Positions 9,951-19,256 are shown, counted from the first letter of the stretch. The stretch: 19,256 nucleotides of DNA from Monoraphidium neglectum (GCF_000611645.1 NW_014012897.1:2220-21475), one strand, 5' to 3'. Translations and numbers: made by a program. Notes: generated by a model not told the origin, from the sequence alone.

Positions 9951-12900
9951 TCACCCGGAAACAGCGGGCGACGCGGCCGACGCGCGCGTGTACGAGAAGC
10001 TCATGCAAATGGGCGCCTGCGCGCCAAACGCCGCCAGGAGTCCACGCCCAACCGCCCACACGCCGTCGCCGGCAACGAGCGCGGCGCCCACGAGGGCGGC
10101 GTACGCGTCCGCGCCGCGCGGGTGGCGCCAGCGCCACGCAACGCGGATAGCGGCACCGACGGCGACGCCGACTGGGGTGGCGAGTGGGAGGGGAGGTGCG
10201 GAAGCTGAGGGGTTGGCGGGACGGGTGAGTAATGTTGGCATGCAGGCTGTGGCAAGCTGCACGCGTCAAATATCACAGGCCACGGAGTGTGTGCAGTCAA
10301 AACTCACTTGACGGTCTAACAAAATGTGTGAACATACCCCCACCGACCAACCGTATTGCACGCAGTCAGCACCCAATCTGCCAGGCTCCGCCCACAACCA
10401 GCCCCCTGGGGCGGGCCCCGAGCTGATCCCATGTCGTGCAGCTTGCAAAGGGTGTCACCGCACACACTCACCGGCGATGTTGGCGCCAGACAGGAAAATC
10501 ACACCCATCACGACGGGCATGGGCACCAGCGCGCGCACGCGTGAGCGCATCGCTCCTCTCGCGCCCGCCAGTAGCAGGCCGACCACGAGCGCCGCCAGCG
10601 CCAGCCACGTCGCGTAGGCCGGCAGCGCACCCGCGCCGCTCGCCGCAAACGCGTCGGCCGCCGCGAGCACGGGAGCCGCGAGCGGCGACGGCAGGCCGGC
10701 GGCGGCGGCCGGCGCGGACGACACAAGCAGGTGCGCCAGCGGCGCGAGCACGGCGCCACTGAGGCAGCCGAGGATGTGAGCGGCAAAAACTGCGGTCGGC
10801 GACGCCATGACCGTGTACCCGGCAGCAAAACTGTAGCCCATCTGGGCCGCCGATTGGGTGACACCCAGCACGAGGCCGCCGGCCGCGAGCCCCGCGCCGG
10901 CAGTGCCGGCCCACGCAGCGGCCAAGGCGGCCGCGGCTGACGCGAACGCCGGCGCGAACGCGACGTCCGTCGCGCCGGCGGCGCGCGCGTTGGCGAGCGC
11001 TACGAGCGGCGCCGCCGCGGCGGCCGCCAGCAGGTGCCACCAGCGCACGCCCTGCAGCGGTGCGAGCAGCGGCGGCAGCGCGAAAACGGCGGCGACGAGC
11101 AGCACCGCGGACGCTGCCGCGGCGCAGGGGGCGAGGAGGCGCATGTCTTCGGACATGAACACGTGGCGCCGCAGGCCGCGCTCAACTGAGGCCAGGCCGA
11201 ACTGCAGGTTTGATGCGTCAGACAGGGCGTCGTTCTCTATTGCAGCCAGCGCCTCCGCCTGCCACCCCCGCCGCGCCGCCGCGCGGCGCCCCGCGCCGCC
11301 GCCGCCGCTGCCGCTGCCGCCGCTGTCACCGCCGCTGCCGCCGCCCGCGGCGGCCTTGCCGTGTCGCCGTGCGACGCGCGCCGGAGGTCCCGAGGTCCCA
11401 GCCGCGGCCGCCTTCGCCTTCCCGGCCCCCCGTCGCCACCGGCTGCCGCCGTCCCCGTCGCAGGTGCGGCGCCCGTCGCTCGCCGTCCGTGCGAACAGCC
11501 ACTCGGCGGCGGCGTAGCATAGCGCGTGCAGGCCGTCTGCTGCAACTAGGGCCACTGCCAGCGACAGTTGGTAGCCGTACAGGCCGCGGACGTCCCAGGC
11601 TGCCAGGTTGGCTGGGAACCACTCGCCCTGCTTAGAATTCAGGACCGGCCACATGACGCCCCATGAGATGAGGGCGCCCGCCAGCATGCTCCCTGAGCGC
11701 ACATGGTGCAGGGCGCGCAAGCGACCATTGTGAGAAGGAAGGGGCGAGAGAGGGGTGCGCAGATCTAATAGTGCATGCCTTGGGCTGTGCGCTTGGGGCC
11801 ACAGGTGCATGGTCAGGGGAGCCTAAGGATTGCAAGCGTGTTGCAGGCGGTCACTGCTGCACCAGCAGGGCCGACCGCCGCCCCAGGGGGGGCAGCAGAG
11901 ATGAAGTATGGGAGGGGGCGAGGAAATGAGGGCTCACATGCGACGCTGAGGGGCACCATGAGGCCAATGCCGACGAGGGGCATCTGGAAGTCAAACAGCC
12001 ACCCCCACTTGGCGAGGGACAGGCCTGCAGGCGGTGTGGAAGGAGGCGCACACGGCAGCACAGCGTAATGGGGCGAGCTGGGGAGGGGCAGGAGGGGCAG
12101 GCGGCGTAGCAGCTCCAGGAGGGTTGCGAGGCACTGCGTCAGCCAGGGGTGAAGGCCTGCGAAGGACCCTGGTCTTGGGGTGTCAAGGCCCACCCAAAAA
12201 CAGGTCTTGTGCTTTTCCAACACAATCGCAAAGGTCGGTGCTCACCAAACGTCGGGAAGTTGGCAAACCCGTCGCATTGCGGGTTGTTGAAGACCCACTG
12301 GTACCCGCTGACCGCCAGTGAGATGGCGGACCACTGCGTGAAGCGCCCCATCTGCTGGCGGCCGTGGTGGGTCATGCCGGGCGTCTGCAGGGAGTTGATG
12401 AGGTGACCGGTGGCAGCACCTGGGGGTGGTGGCCGGGGGGCAGCAGGGAGGGTGGTCAGTGAACGCTAAGTAGGAAGCTGAGCAGAAGCTAGTGCATGAA
12501 ACAAGGTGCTGTTGCCTTGCTGCCAGCCGCACCCTGTCAGTTCCGTTGGCTGTGCGCCGCCCCTCCACCCCCGTTGCCCCGCCATGTCGCCATCCGCCAC
12601 ACCTGTAGGAAACGTCATGCTCGCCCTCTTCAGCAGGGCGCGCCTGAAGGGCACCACCAGCAGCCCGCCAGACACGCCAACCAACAACAGCCACGCGACG
12701 CCCTGCCCGTAACTCAGAGACACCGCGTCGCCCACAGCCACGGCGCCGCCGCCGGCCGTCTTGCCGCGCGCCGCCGCGGCCGAAAGCGCCCCCAGCACCG
12801 AGCTGTAGCCGCCCGCGGCCACGCTGCCCGCGACGGCCAGGGCTGCGGTGGACGCCACTGCCACCTCCTGAGCATTCAGCGGCTCGATGCACGACAGGTC

Positions 12901-13684
12901 GCGCCCCAGGACCCGCACGAAGCAGCGCAGCGCCGCCGCGCAGACGAGGGCGGCCGCGACCTGGAAAGAGGGCACGAGGCTGGAGACGCGCGCCAGCCGC
13001 GCGGCCAGTAGGGCAAACACGAAGCCCACAGCCAGGCCGGCGCCAAGCGCGCGCGGCGTGAGCTGGGCCCGCAATGGCGGCAGCGGGTGGCTGCTGCTGG
13101 GCGGCACGACGGCGCCGCCAGTTGCCGCGGCGTCTTTGTTGCTGACGCCACGGCCGGCGCCGGCGCCGGCCCCGCCGCCGCCATCGCTGCCACCGCCGCC
13201 GCCACCGCCGCTGCTTGCGCTCCCCTTTGCCACTGCTGATGGGAGGCCCAAAGACGAGCGTTCCTGATCAACCTCCAAAACGGTGTCATTAGTCAATGCT
13301 GGCCGCACCTCCTTGACAAGCCCATGATGATGACTCATGCTGCTGAGAATGGCAGCTGCCGCCGCCGCACTGTCACCCAGCACGACGCTGCCGAACATCA
13401 ATTCGCGCGCCGACGGCACAAATGTGGCACTACCGCGCGTCGAGCTGCTGGACTTGGGGGGCCGCAGCGCGGGCGAGGCTGAGCTGCCGCCGGTCGAGCT
13501 CGTGTTTGTACTGAGCGGCGACCCTGGGGCAGAGCCGTACCGAATGCGCAGTGTCCCAATTATTCCACAGTCCAACTCATCAGGGACCCGTGGCGGCGCC
13601 CGCGTTGGCGCCGTGCCACGGCCGCCGCCGAGCGCCGAGAGGAGCGCGGCAGCCGCGGCGGCTGCCTCGGGGCTGCTTGGCTGC

Positions 13685-13729
<45 letters not shown>

Positions 13730-14541
13730 TGGTGCTGCAGCGGGGTCGGCGGCGGCTGCCGAAGCTGCTGCTGCCGCTGGTGCTGGTGCTGCAGCTGCTG
13801 CTGCAGCTGCTGCTGCTGCTGCTGCTGCTGCCGCTGCGGCGGCATTGGCAACGGCAACGGCATCGGCAACAGCCGTGGCAACGGTAACGGCGGTGGCGTT
13901 GGCAACGGCGGCTGCTGCTGCAAAGGCAACATCTGCGAAGGCAATAGCTGCGGCTGATGCAGGGCCACTATTGGCTGTGGCAGCTGCTGCGGCTGCTGCT
14001 GCTGCGGCTGCTGTCGCGGCTGCTGCTGCCCCTGCTGCCCCTGCTGCTGCTGCTGCTCCTGCTGCTGCTGCTGCGGCTGCTGCTGCTGCTGCTGCTGCGG
14101 CTGCTGCGGCTGCTGCTGCTCCTGCTGCTGCGGCTGGTGCTGCTGGTCTGTCCCACTGGCGGCGGCTGCATCAACCAGGCTGGTCAGAGAACTGCTGCTT
14201 TTCAGCGCCGGCCTCATCGGAACCGCGCTGCTGTTGAACCTCGCGCCGCTCGGCGCTGGCGCCTGCACCATGATCGGCTGCGGGCTTACGCTGGCCGCAC
14301 TCTCACCGGCACAACCTTTGCTGGCAGATTGACTGCTGCCGTTTGCAACATTGAACGCGGCACTGGCGGCTTTAGAGATGAGCTTGACGAGGGTCTGCTT
14401 TGGCGCGCTGCTGGCGGCGATGCCGACCGCCACCTCGTCGTTGAATTGGACGGCGCTGCCCGAGCGTTTCAAGCCTGGAGGAATGTCGTGCATCTCATTG
14501 AACTCGCTACTGGCGGATGTGTTCTCCTCCCCTGGCGCCAT
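9951..14541 (-). CDS. YSL: OPT-family (yellow stripe-like) oligopeptide/metal-chelate transporter with Gln-rich N-terminal extension
   Basis: OPT/YSL proteins are proton-coupled membrane carriers of small peptides or metal-chelate complexes; the substrate here is unknown. Exons on - strand: 14541-12603, 12419-12246, 12024-11938, 11692-10472, 10171-9951; 3642 nt, 1213 residues. All four introns (183-300 nt) are phase 1. ATG 14541 (ATGGCG) is the first in-frame ATG. Residues 1-480 are hydrophilic and low in complexity, Gln-rich at about 133-288 and Gly/Ser-rich before the membrane part. From about 485, YSL landmarks follow in order: QLTPRAL; NAQEVAVAS near 557 and the AGGYSSVLG-type loop; MTFPTGAATGHLINS across exons 1-2; CDGFANFPTFG; KWGWLFDF; LISWGVMWP; KQGEWFPANL; GLYGYQLSLAVAL; the VFMSEDM-type loop; GDGVW and PICMSF at the C-terminus. 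Residues aligned across exons 3-4 match plant YSL spacing without gaps. A Gly/Arg-rich insert lies in the central cytoplasmic loop of exon 4. The family is firm; an extra 5' exon is possible. Confidence 0.9.
13687..13725 (-). repeat. (CAG)13 tract in the transporter, sense to its strand
   Basis: Thirteen uninterrupted CTG units on the + strand, read as CAG (Gln) in the transporter. One TTG (CAA, Gln) precedes them in the sense direction, so the protein run is longer than the pure repeat. Confidence 0.95.
13807..13830 (-). repeat. (CAG)8 tract in the transporter
   Basis: Eight pure CTG units on +, CAG in the sense strand, coding Gln in the same N-terminal extension. The block from 13741 to 13830 is largely CTG with GTG and CCG interruptions, giving Gln with His, Arg and Leu. 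Confidence 0.9.
13977..14150 (-). repeat. Degenerate CAG/CCG repeat block coding Gln/Pro
   Basis: A 170-base block of interrupted CTG triplets on + (CAG sense), with CGG and CTC interruptions that give Pro and Glu among the Gln. It is the first Gln-rich segment of the transporter's extension. Such interrupted blocks are older or more stable than the pure runs at 13687 and 13807. Confidence 0.9.
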
Positions 14542-15046
14542 CCGGAGACCCCGACGGCCTGGTGGGGTCAGGCGCCCGCCTGACACTGTGTATGTGGCTC
14601 CGAGTGCGCAGCGATTTGTAGATAGATTCAAGATAGCTTTTTCATTGGGTCACCGCTGTGTCACCGGCGTTTGTTGAAACCGTGCGCGCGGCTAGACTCC
14701 ACGCTAGAAGGGAGATCTGAAGCGCGGGTGTGTTGCAACCTCGCATCATATGAAATGTGACGTATGCGTGGCAACTGACGCAGGACATTCTTGTGAATGC
14801 GGCAGAGCGAGGCACATTGGTGCGCACCGTGCGGACCGTGCAGCAGGCAGGTGCGCTCGTCGAAAGCAATCGTGGTGACGCTCACTTTCTACGTCCACAC
14901 CGCCATGCAATGTCCCCAGGAGTCCGACACCCCGCCCCATCACATGTATGCAGTGTACATCCTAATTGTCTGTACAGCACAGGATCAAGGTCCATCCGCT
15001 GCCCCGTCAGCACACACCTCAGCGCATGGCCCCCTCAGGCTTACCG
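14542..15046 (-). other. Spacer: transporter 5' leader/promoter and hydroxyacid oxidase 3' UTR
   Basis: Two - strand genes run head to tail here, so the 505 nt should hold the 3' UTR of the oxidase and the promoter of the transporter. The frame upstream of the transporter ATG stays open back to a TTG at 14631 but has no ATG. I find no - strand TGTAA for the oxidase in this stretch and no clear TATA box. Small ORFs here look like chance. Confidence 0.55.
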
Positions 15047-17562
15047 CTACAGGCGGCTGCGCGTCCCACCGCACTCCCCGCAGCCCCCACAGCCGCTCCC
15101 CACCCGCGACAGCCCTCCCCCAGCCCCGACTTGCAGGAGCAGCTGCGGCCCCAGCTCCTCGACCCGCGTGGCGCCGCAGAGCGCCATGGCCAGTTCCAGT
15201 TCCTTGTGCAGCGTGGCCAGGACCTTCTCGACCCCCGCCTGGCCAGACAGGGCGAGCCCGTACAGCACGGGCCGCCCCAGCAGGACCGCCTTGGCGCCGA
15301 GCGCCAGCGCTTTTACTACATCGGTGCCGCGCCTGCATAGTGAGGCGCACGCAGGGCAACATTGAGCAGGTCTGGAAACTGAAAAACACACCTGCCACAG
15401 GTTGCGCCTGGGAGCTGGCTTACGGTTGAATACCTTGGATTGATTTTTGACCACGATTGACCACGTATTGGTGGCAGCTGCGCAACTCTCAAGGCATCCC
15501 AGAAGGCCCACCGGCCCAAGCGCCTCCGCCCCACCCGAGAGCCGTCCTCGCGCAGAGTCACGGCAACCCAGCCAGCAGGCACGGACGCGAAACACCAGCC
15601 CCCGCGCAGCGCACCTGACGCCGCCGTCCATCAGCACTGGCGCCCCGCTGCCGCGCACCGCCTCCACCACCTCCGGCAGCGCGTCTAGCGCGGAGGGCGC
15701 GTAGTCGAGCTGGCGGCCGCCGTGGTTGGACACGATTATGCCGTGGGCGCCGTGCTTGAGCGCCAGCTGCGCGTCCTCCGGCGCGAGCACGCCCTTCAGT
15801 GGCGGGCAGGGGGAAAGTGCTGGATTGTGAAGTAGGCTAGAAGCAGCTTGACCAGGGGAGCGGGGTTGCGGCACAATGGGTGTGCCTGGTAGGTTGCGCT
15901 GGGCAGGGTTGCTCCCAAAATGCCTGTCCAAACCCCCACCAGCATGCATGCAGCACTGACGGCTGGGCACGCTTGACCAGGGACCCCAGGCACGCCTGCT
16001 GACCTTCACAAAAATTGGGAGGGTGGTGATGGTCTTGAGCCAGGGGATCGCCTCCCATGTAAGCGCGTCATCCACCTCTTTGGCAAATAGCTGGAACAGG
16101 CCGCTGCCGCCGTCGGCCGCCCGCGCGTTGAGCAGTGCCCCGTCGTCGCCGCCCTGCTGCCGCCGCTGCGCCTGCTCCTGCTGCTGCTGCCGCTTGCGCT
16201 TCTCGGCGAGCACGTTCAGGTTCGCCATCCCCAGGTTTTCGGGCAGCGCAAACCTGCAAGCCAGCAGCATCGACGCTTGTCAGCTGCCTGTCCTTTGCAG
16301 CACGGATCCCTTCCTCCAGCAGGTTTTCAGTCATGCAAAGCCCAGACCACCCACGCCCTCTGCCCCAGCGCGCCCCAGGCATCTCAAGCACCTACAACCC
16401 GCCTCCCACATCCTCCTCCACCCCCAAACCCAAGCTTCCCTCCCACACACGCGCTCTTGTGCATGCACACGTGCGCGCACACACGCATCCTGCAATGGCG
16501 CCCCTCACCTGTTGCGCTCGTCCGCCTCGCGCCGCCCCAGTCTCGGCGCGTCCACCGTGATAACGAGCGCCTTGTACCCCAGCCGCTCGGCGGACCGCAC
16601 CCAGCCCTCTACTATGGCCCTGTCCTTGATTACGTAAAGCTGGAACAGCGCAAAGGGGTGGCCCACAGAGGCGACCTCCTCGATGCTCGAGTTGGCCATT
16701 GTGGAGACGCACTGGAGGGTCGTGGGGCACGGGGTGGGGGGGCCGGGGGCCATGACGTGCGGCGCGCCATCAGGTGTGTCGACACTCTTGAGTGCAGCCG
16801 CGGGGATGAGGGCGGCAGCGGGTTGCAGGCAATGGAAACCCCCGAATCCTGCAGGGGGGTGCGCGGCTGCTGGGCGCGGGCGGTCCTTAGGCGGCGCCGC
16901 GGTCCCACCATCGGGACGCCCTGCGCCATCGCGCCCCTGCAGGTGGCCAGCTCCCTGCCGGGGTGCGCGAGGCCGTGCATTGCCATCGGCGCCACCAGCA
17001 CGGGCATCCTGATGCGCCGGCCTGCGACGCACATGCGGCGCCGCACGAGCAGTGTTTCAGCGATCCCGATGCCGACCTCGTTTCAAATGCAGTGGTCTCG
17101 CAGCAAACTGTTGGTCAGGCGCTGGTGGCCAGCCTGAATTGTCATGCTGCTTCACCCTGCTTCCAACTGCTGCTGCTGCTGCTGCGACTGCTGCTACCAC
17201 AAGGTACACACCTAAAAATTCGCAGCCTGTGTCAACACGCGATACATCGATGAGAATCCGTGGCAGCAGGCGGTAGCGGCCAAACACGTTGCGGTTGTCG
17301 CGCGTGCTCTGCTCGGTCTCGGCGCCGCTGCAGTAGTAATCAAACGCCATCCTGCTCAAGCAAGCGAGATGGTTGAGTGCAGCAATGCTCCCATGAGACC
17401 ATTGTAAGCGTGGCTCTTGGGCCCTGTGTCGTGCGGCAGGACGGTGCACCTGCTTGAACAGCCACGGCACCAGGCAGGCGCCGCTGCGTAAACCCACTTT
17501 GGCATGCGTGCTTTTGCCAGGAGTTCCAGCTCATCCAAATTCAAAAACTCTGCACTAGCCAT
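15047..17562 (-). CDS. GOX: FMN-dependent 2-hydroxyacid oxidase (glycolate/L-lactate oxidase family), peroxisomal
   Basis: This enzyme oxidises a short 2-hydroxy acid (glycolate or L-lactate) to the 2-oxo acid with O2, releasing H2O2. Exons on - strand: 17562-17498, 17351-17212, 17021-16909, 16711-16509, 16253-16004, 15793-15615, 15332-15047; 1236 nt, 411 residues. Family positions, with spinach GOX numbers from memory: Tyr27 (Y24), Tyr132 (Y129), Asp160 (D157), Arg167 (R164), Lys257 (K230), His281 and Arg284 in the signature [10 protein letters not shown] (H254, R257), then [26 protein letters not shown] region split as DGGVRRGTD and GRPVLYG. All catalytic residues are present. Met81 and Met111 stand where spinach GOX has Thr78 and Trp108, so L-lactate may be the better substrate. 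An extra 24 residues, Lys/Arg/Gln-rich, lie in the gating-loop-4 region. The protein ends SRL, a canonical PTS1, if exon 7 reads through to TAG at 15047. A donor-like CAA|GTCGGG in exon 7 could alter that tail. It shares a divergent promoter region with SEC61A. Confidence 0.93.
16458..16488. repeat. 31-bp perfectly alternating purine-pyrimidine tract in oxidase intron 4
   Basis: Every base from 16458 to 16488 alternates pyrimidine and purine (TG/CA/CG steps, with GTGCGCGCACACACGC in the middle). Such tracts can adopt left-handed Z-DNA. It lies in intron 4 (16508-16254), about 20 bases inside the donor. Confidence 0.9.
17167..17184 (-). repeat. (CAG)6 tract in oxidase intron 2
   Basis: Six pure CTG units on +, CAG in the oxidase sense strand, within intron 2 (17211-17022), followed by further interrupted CTG triplets. 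Here the triplet repeat is non-coding. Confidence 0.9.
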
Positions 17563-18373
17563 GTCTCAATGGCTGTCTGTTGACTGCAACACCACGGGGC
17601 CTTCCGAGAGTGTGCGACGGTGCGAATGATCTGGAGCCTGGCACGATGTGATGGGCCTCGTGGAAAATTATGACTGTTATGATAAGAAGGGGTCGTAGAG
17701 GTGGCCTTCCTCTCAGCGTTGCTGTCCTTGATTAGTCTAGGCTCGCGTAGCTGCGTGCCAGCGTGCTGCTTCGGGCGAAACGTGTTTCAACGCATTAATT
17801 GACCAATTTACGATCTTTTCAAGAACATACACAACTACCATTGCTCCGCTGGTTTGGTCGTTCCTCTTCAACGACTCTGTTAGCGGCCACTGTGCGTAGT
17901 GAGCAGGACCATTGCACTGAAGACTTAGTTTATTGTGTTTTCAACGTCTTGTTGGGGTCGTTGAAGCGGCTAGTGGACCTCGCTGAGACTGGACACCTTG
18001 ATCACACGCGTGCGGCTCACCGAGGGGCGGATCCAGGCCCTTTAAGTCCAGTCAAGGTGCAATACGTCGCATTATTCTGATTAGGAGGGCATGCCAACCG
18101 CTGGGACGTTCCGCAAGACCGCAACGCTGCTTCCTTGCAGTGGCACACCCAGCAGGGCAGCGCAGCGCCCCTCAATGGTGCAAGCCTTGTGTGCTTGCAG
18201 CATCGGGTGTGCAGCAAAGCCCACCACCACACAGCCTGTGCCTCTGCAGGATAGAATGTTGACGATCTTCTACGCTACGGCTTTCGATCGGCGGCCCCTT
18301 CACCCGTGCGCCCCTTCCCTCTCACGCCGCAGCGCGCCCCGGCCGGCCGGCCCCAGCCGCGCCCGCAGCAGCC
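17563..18373. promoter_or_regulatory. Divergent promoter region between the hydroxyacid oxidase and SEC61A
   Basis: The 811 nt separate two start codons that face away from each other, so both promoters and leaders must be here. The middle part (about 17640-18080) is AT-richer; the last 100 nt before SEC61A are C/G-rich. I see no convincing TATA box. An out-of-frame ATG at 18256-18258 precedes the SEC61A start and its frame stays open past it. The open frame 18091-18873 is mostly a shadow of the SEC61A exon. Confidence 0.6.
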
Positions 18374-19256
18374 ATGGTGCGCCCCCTCGCCCTCGTCAAG
18401 CCGTTCCTGAACATCCTGCCGGAGGTGGTCCCGGCGGAGCGCAAGATCCCTTTCAAGGAGAAGGCCATGTACACCATGGTGACCCTCTTCGTCTTCCTGG
18501 TTTGCAGCCAGCTGCCGCTCTACGGCATCCAGACCAACTCCTCCGCCGACCCCTTCTACTGGGCGCGCGTCATCATGGCCTCCAACCGCGGCACCTGCAT
18601 GGAGCTCGGCATCAGCCCCATCGTCACCAGCGGCCTCGTGATGCAGCTCCTCGCGGGCTCCAAGATCATCGACGTCGACAACAGCGTCAAGGCCGACAGG
18701 GACCTGCTCAACGGCGCCCAGAAGCTGCTCGGCGTGCTCATCACCATCGGCGAGGCCGTCGCGTACGTCGTCTCGGGCATGTACGGCGATGTGAAAGAGC
18801 TGGGCACCGTGAACGCGGTGCTCATTATCGCGCAGCTGTTCTTTGCAGGCATCATCGTGATCTGCCTCGATGAGCTGCTGCAGAAGGGTTACGGCCTCGG
18901 CAGCGGGATCTCCCTGTTCATCGCCACCAACATCTGCGAGTCGATCATCTGGAAGGCTTTCAGCCCCTACACGATCAGCGGCGCGCGCGGCGCGGAGTTT
19001 GAGGGCGCGCTCATCGCGCTGGTGCACCTGCTGGTGACGCGATCCAACAAGCTGCAGGCGCTCAAGGAGGCGTTCTACCGCCCCAACCTGCCCAACATCA
19101 ACAACCTGCTGGCCACATGCCTCGTGTTTGTGGTGGTCATCTACTTCCAGGTGTGTGGGGACGAGACGGGGCTCGTGAGATGGTCGGGTTGGGGTTGGGG
19201 GTGATCAGGGGGAGGCGCCAGGCAAGGGTGCAGGGGCTGCGGGGGCTGTCTGTGTG
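18374..19256 (+). CDS. SEC61A: Sec61 translocon alpha subunit, 3' partial (first coding exon 18374-19150)
   Basis: Sec61alpha forms the protein-conducting channel of the ER membrane for co-translational import of secretory and membrane proteins. The exon codes 259 residues and ends TTCCAG|GTGTGT at 19150; the rest of the window is intron 1, and about 215 residues of a usual 475 should follow outside. Seen: N-terminal amphipathic segment [20 protein letters not shown] before TM1; TM1 [14 protein letters not shown]; the plug region after it; conserved [67 protein letters not shown]; and the start of TM6 at [20 protein letters not shown] 18374 (GCAGCCATGG) is chosen because the N-terminus matches the family length with no extension. 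Strong conservation and absence of inserts contrast with the low-complexity-rich neighbours. Divergent from the hydroxyacid oxidase gene. Confidence 0.97.

Noticed and set aside
13551..14583. Long + strand frames made of Ala or Leu runs opposite the transporter's N-terminus
   Set aside because: They are shadow frames of the CAG/CTG repeats; the - strand frame is continuous with a conserved transporter domain.
14541..14631. Transporter start at 14631
   Set aside because: The codon there is TTG; the first in-frame ATG is at 14541 in good context.
18091..18873. A 260-codon Arg/His/Pro-rich + strand protein
   Set aside because: It is mainly the wrong frame of the SEC61A exon; its upstream part shows no domain.
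1..19256. CRISPR arrays, tRNA/rRNA genes, complete transposons, viral genes or a bacterial-type gene cluster
   Set aside because: Nothing with the required repeats, folds or domains was seen on either strand; the repeated sequences are triplet tracts and one short tandem duplication.

Overview
The window is nuclear DNA of a GC-rich eukaryote, most likely a green alga (Chlorophyta, probably Chlorophyceae). The evidence is genes split by many short introns with GTGGGT/GTGAGC-type donors and CAG acceptors, strong G/C preference at third codon positions, TGTAA polyadenylation signals, long Gly/Ala/Gln low-complexity inserts in otherwise conserved enzymes, and plant-type gene families. The species cannot be fixed from the sequence. 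Exon models were built by joining ORF pieces at GT..AG sites so that phases agree and the product matches the family. All three models that end at a stop and belong to a known family close with a total length divisible by three.

Layout: (1) 1-5317, + strand: a long-chain fatty alcohol oxidase (FAO-type GMC flavoenzyme), 5' end outside the window, 13 visible exons. (2) 5692-6230: a spacer of lower GC with a TATA-like box near its end. (3) 6231-8605, + strand: a three-exon gene for an unrecognised 698-residue, low-complexity, polyQ-bearing protein. (4) 8606-9950: the convergent 3' region between gene 3 and the next gene, with a perfect 24-bp tandem duplication. (5) 9951-14541, - strand: a five-exon OPT-family (yellow stripe-like) transporter with a disordered Gln-rich N-terminal extension of about 480 residues. 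(6) 15047-17562, - strand: a seven-exon FMN-dependent 2-hydroxyacid oxidase (glycolate/lactate oxidase family) ending in the peroxisomal signal SRL. (7) 17563-18373: a divergent promoter region. (8) 18374 to the window end, + strand: the first coding exon of SEC61A, the Sec61 translocon channel subunit, with its first intron running off the end.

These are housekeeping and metabolic genes next to each other, as is normal in an algal genome; there is no operon-like logic. A loose link is that the fatty alcohol oxidase and the hydroxyacid oxidase are both H2O2-producing flavo-oxidases of lipid or organic acid metabolism. I see no CRISPR array, tRNA, rRNA, complete transposon or virus. The points most worth a second look are the lactate-oxidase-like active-site substitutions and 24-residue loop insertion in the hydroxyacid oxidase, the expanded CAG tracts lying in sense orientation in three genes, the large N-terminal extension of the transporter, and the unknown polyQ protein with two overlapping open frames.
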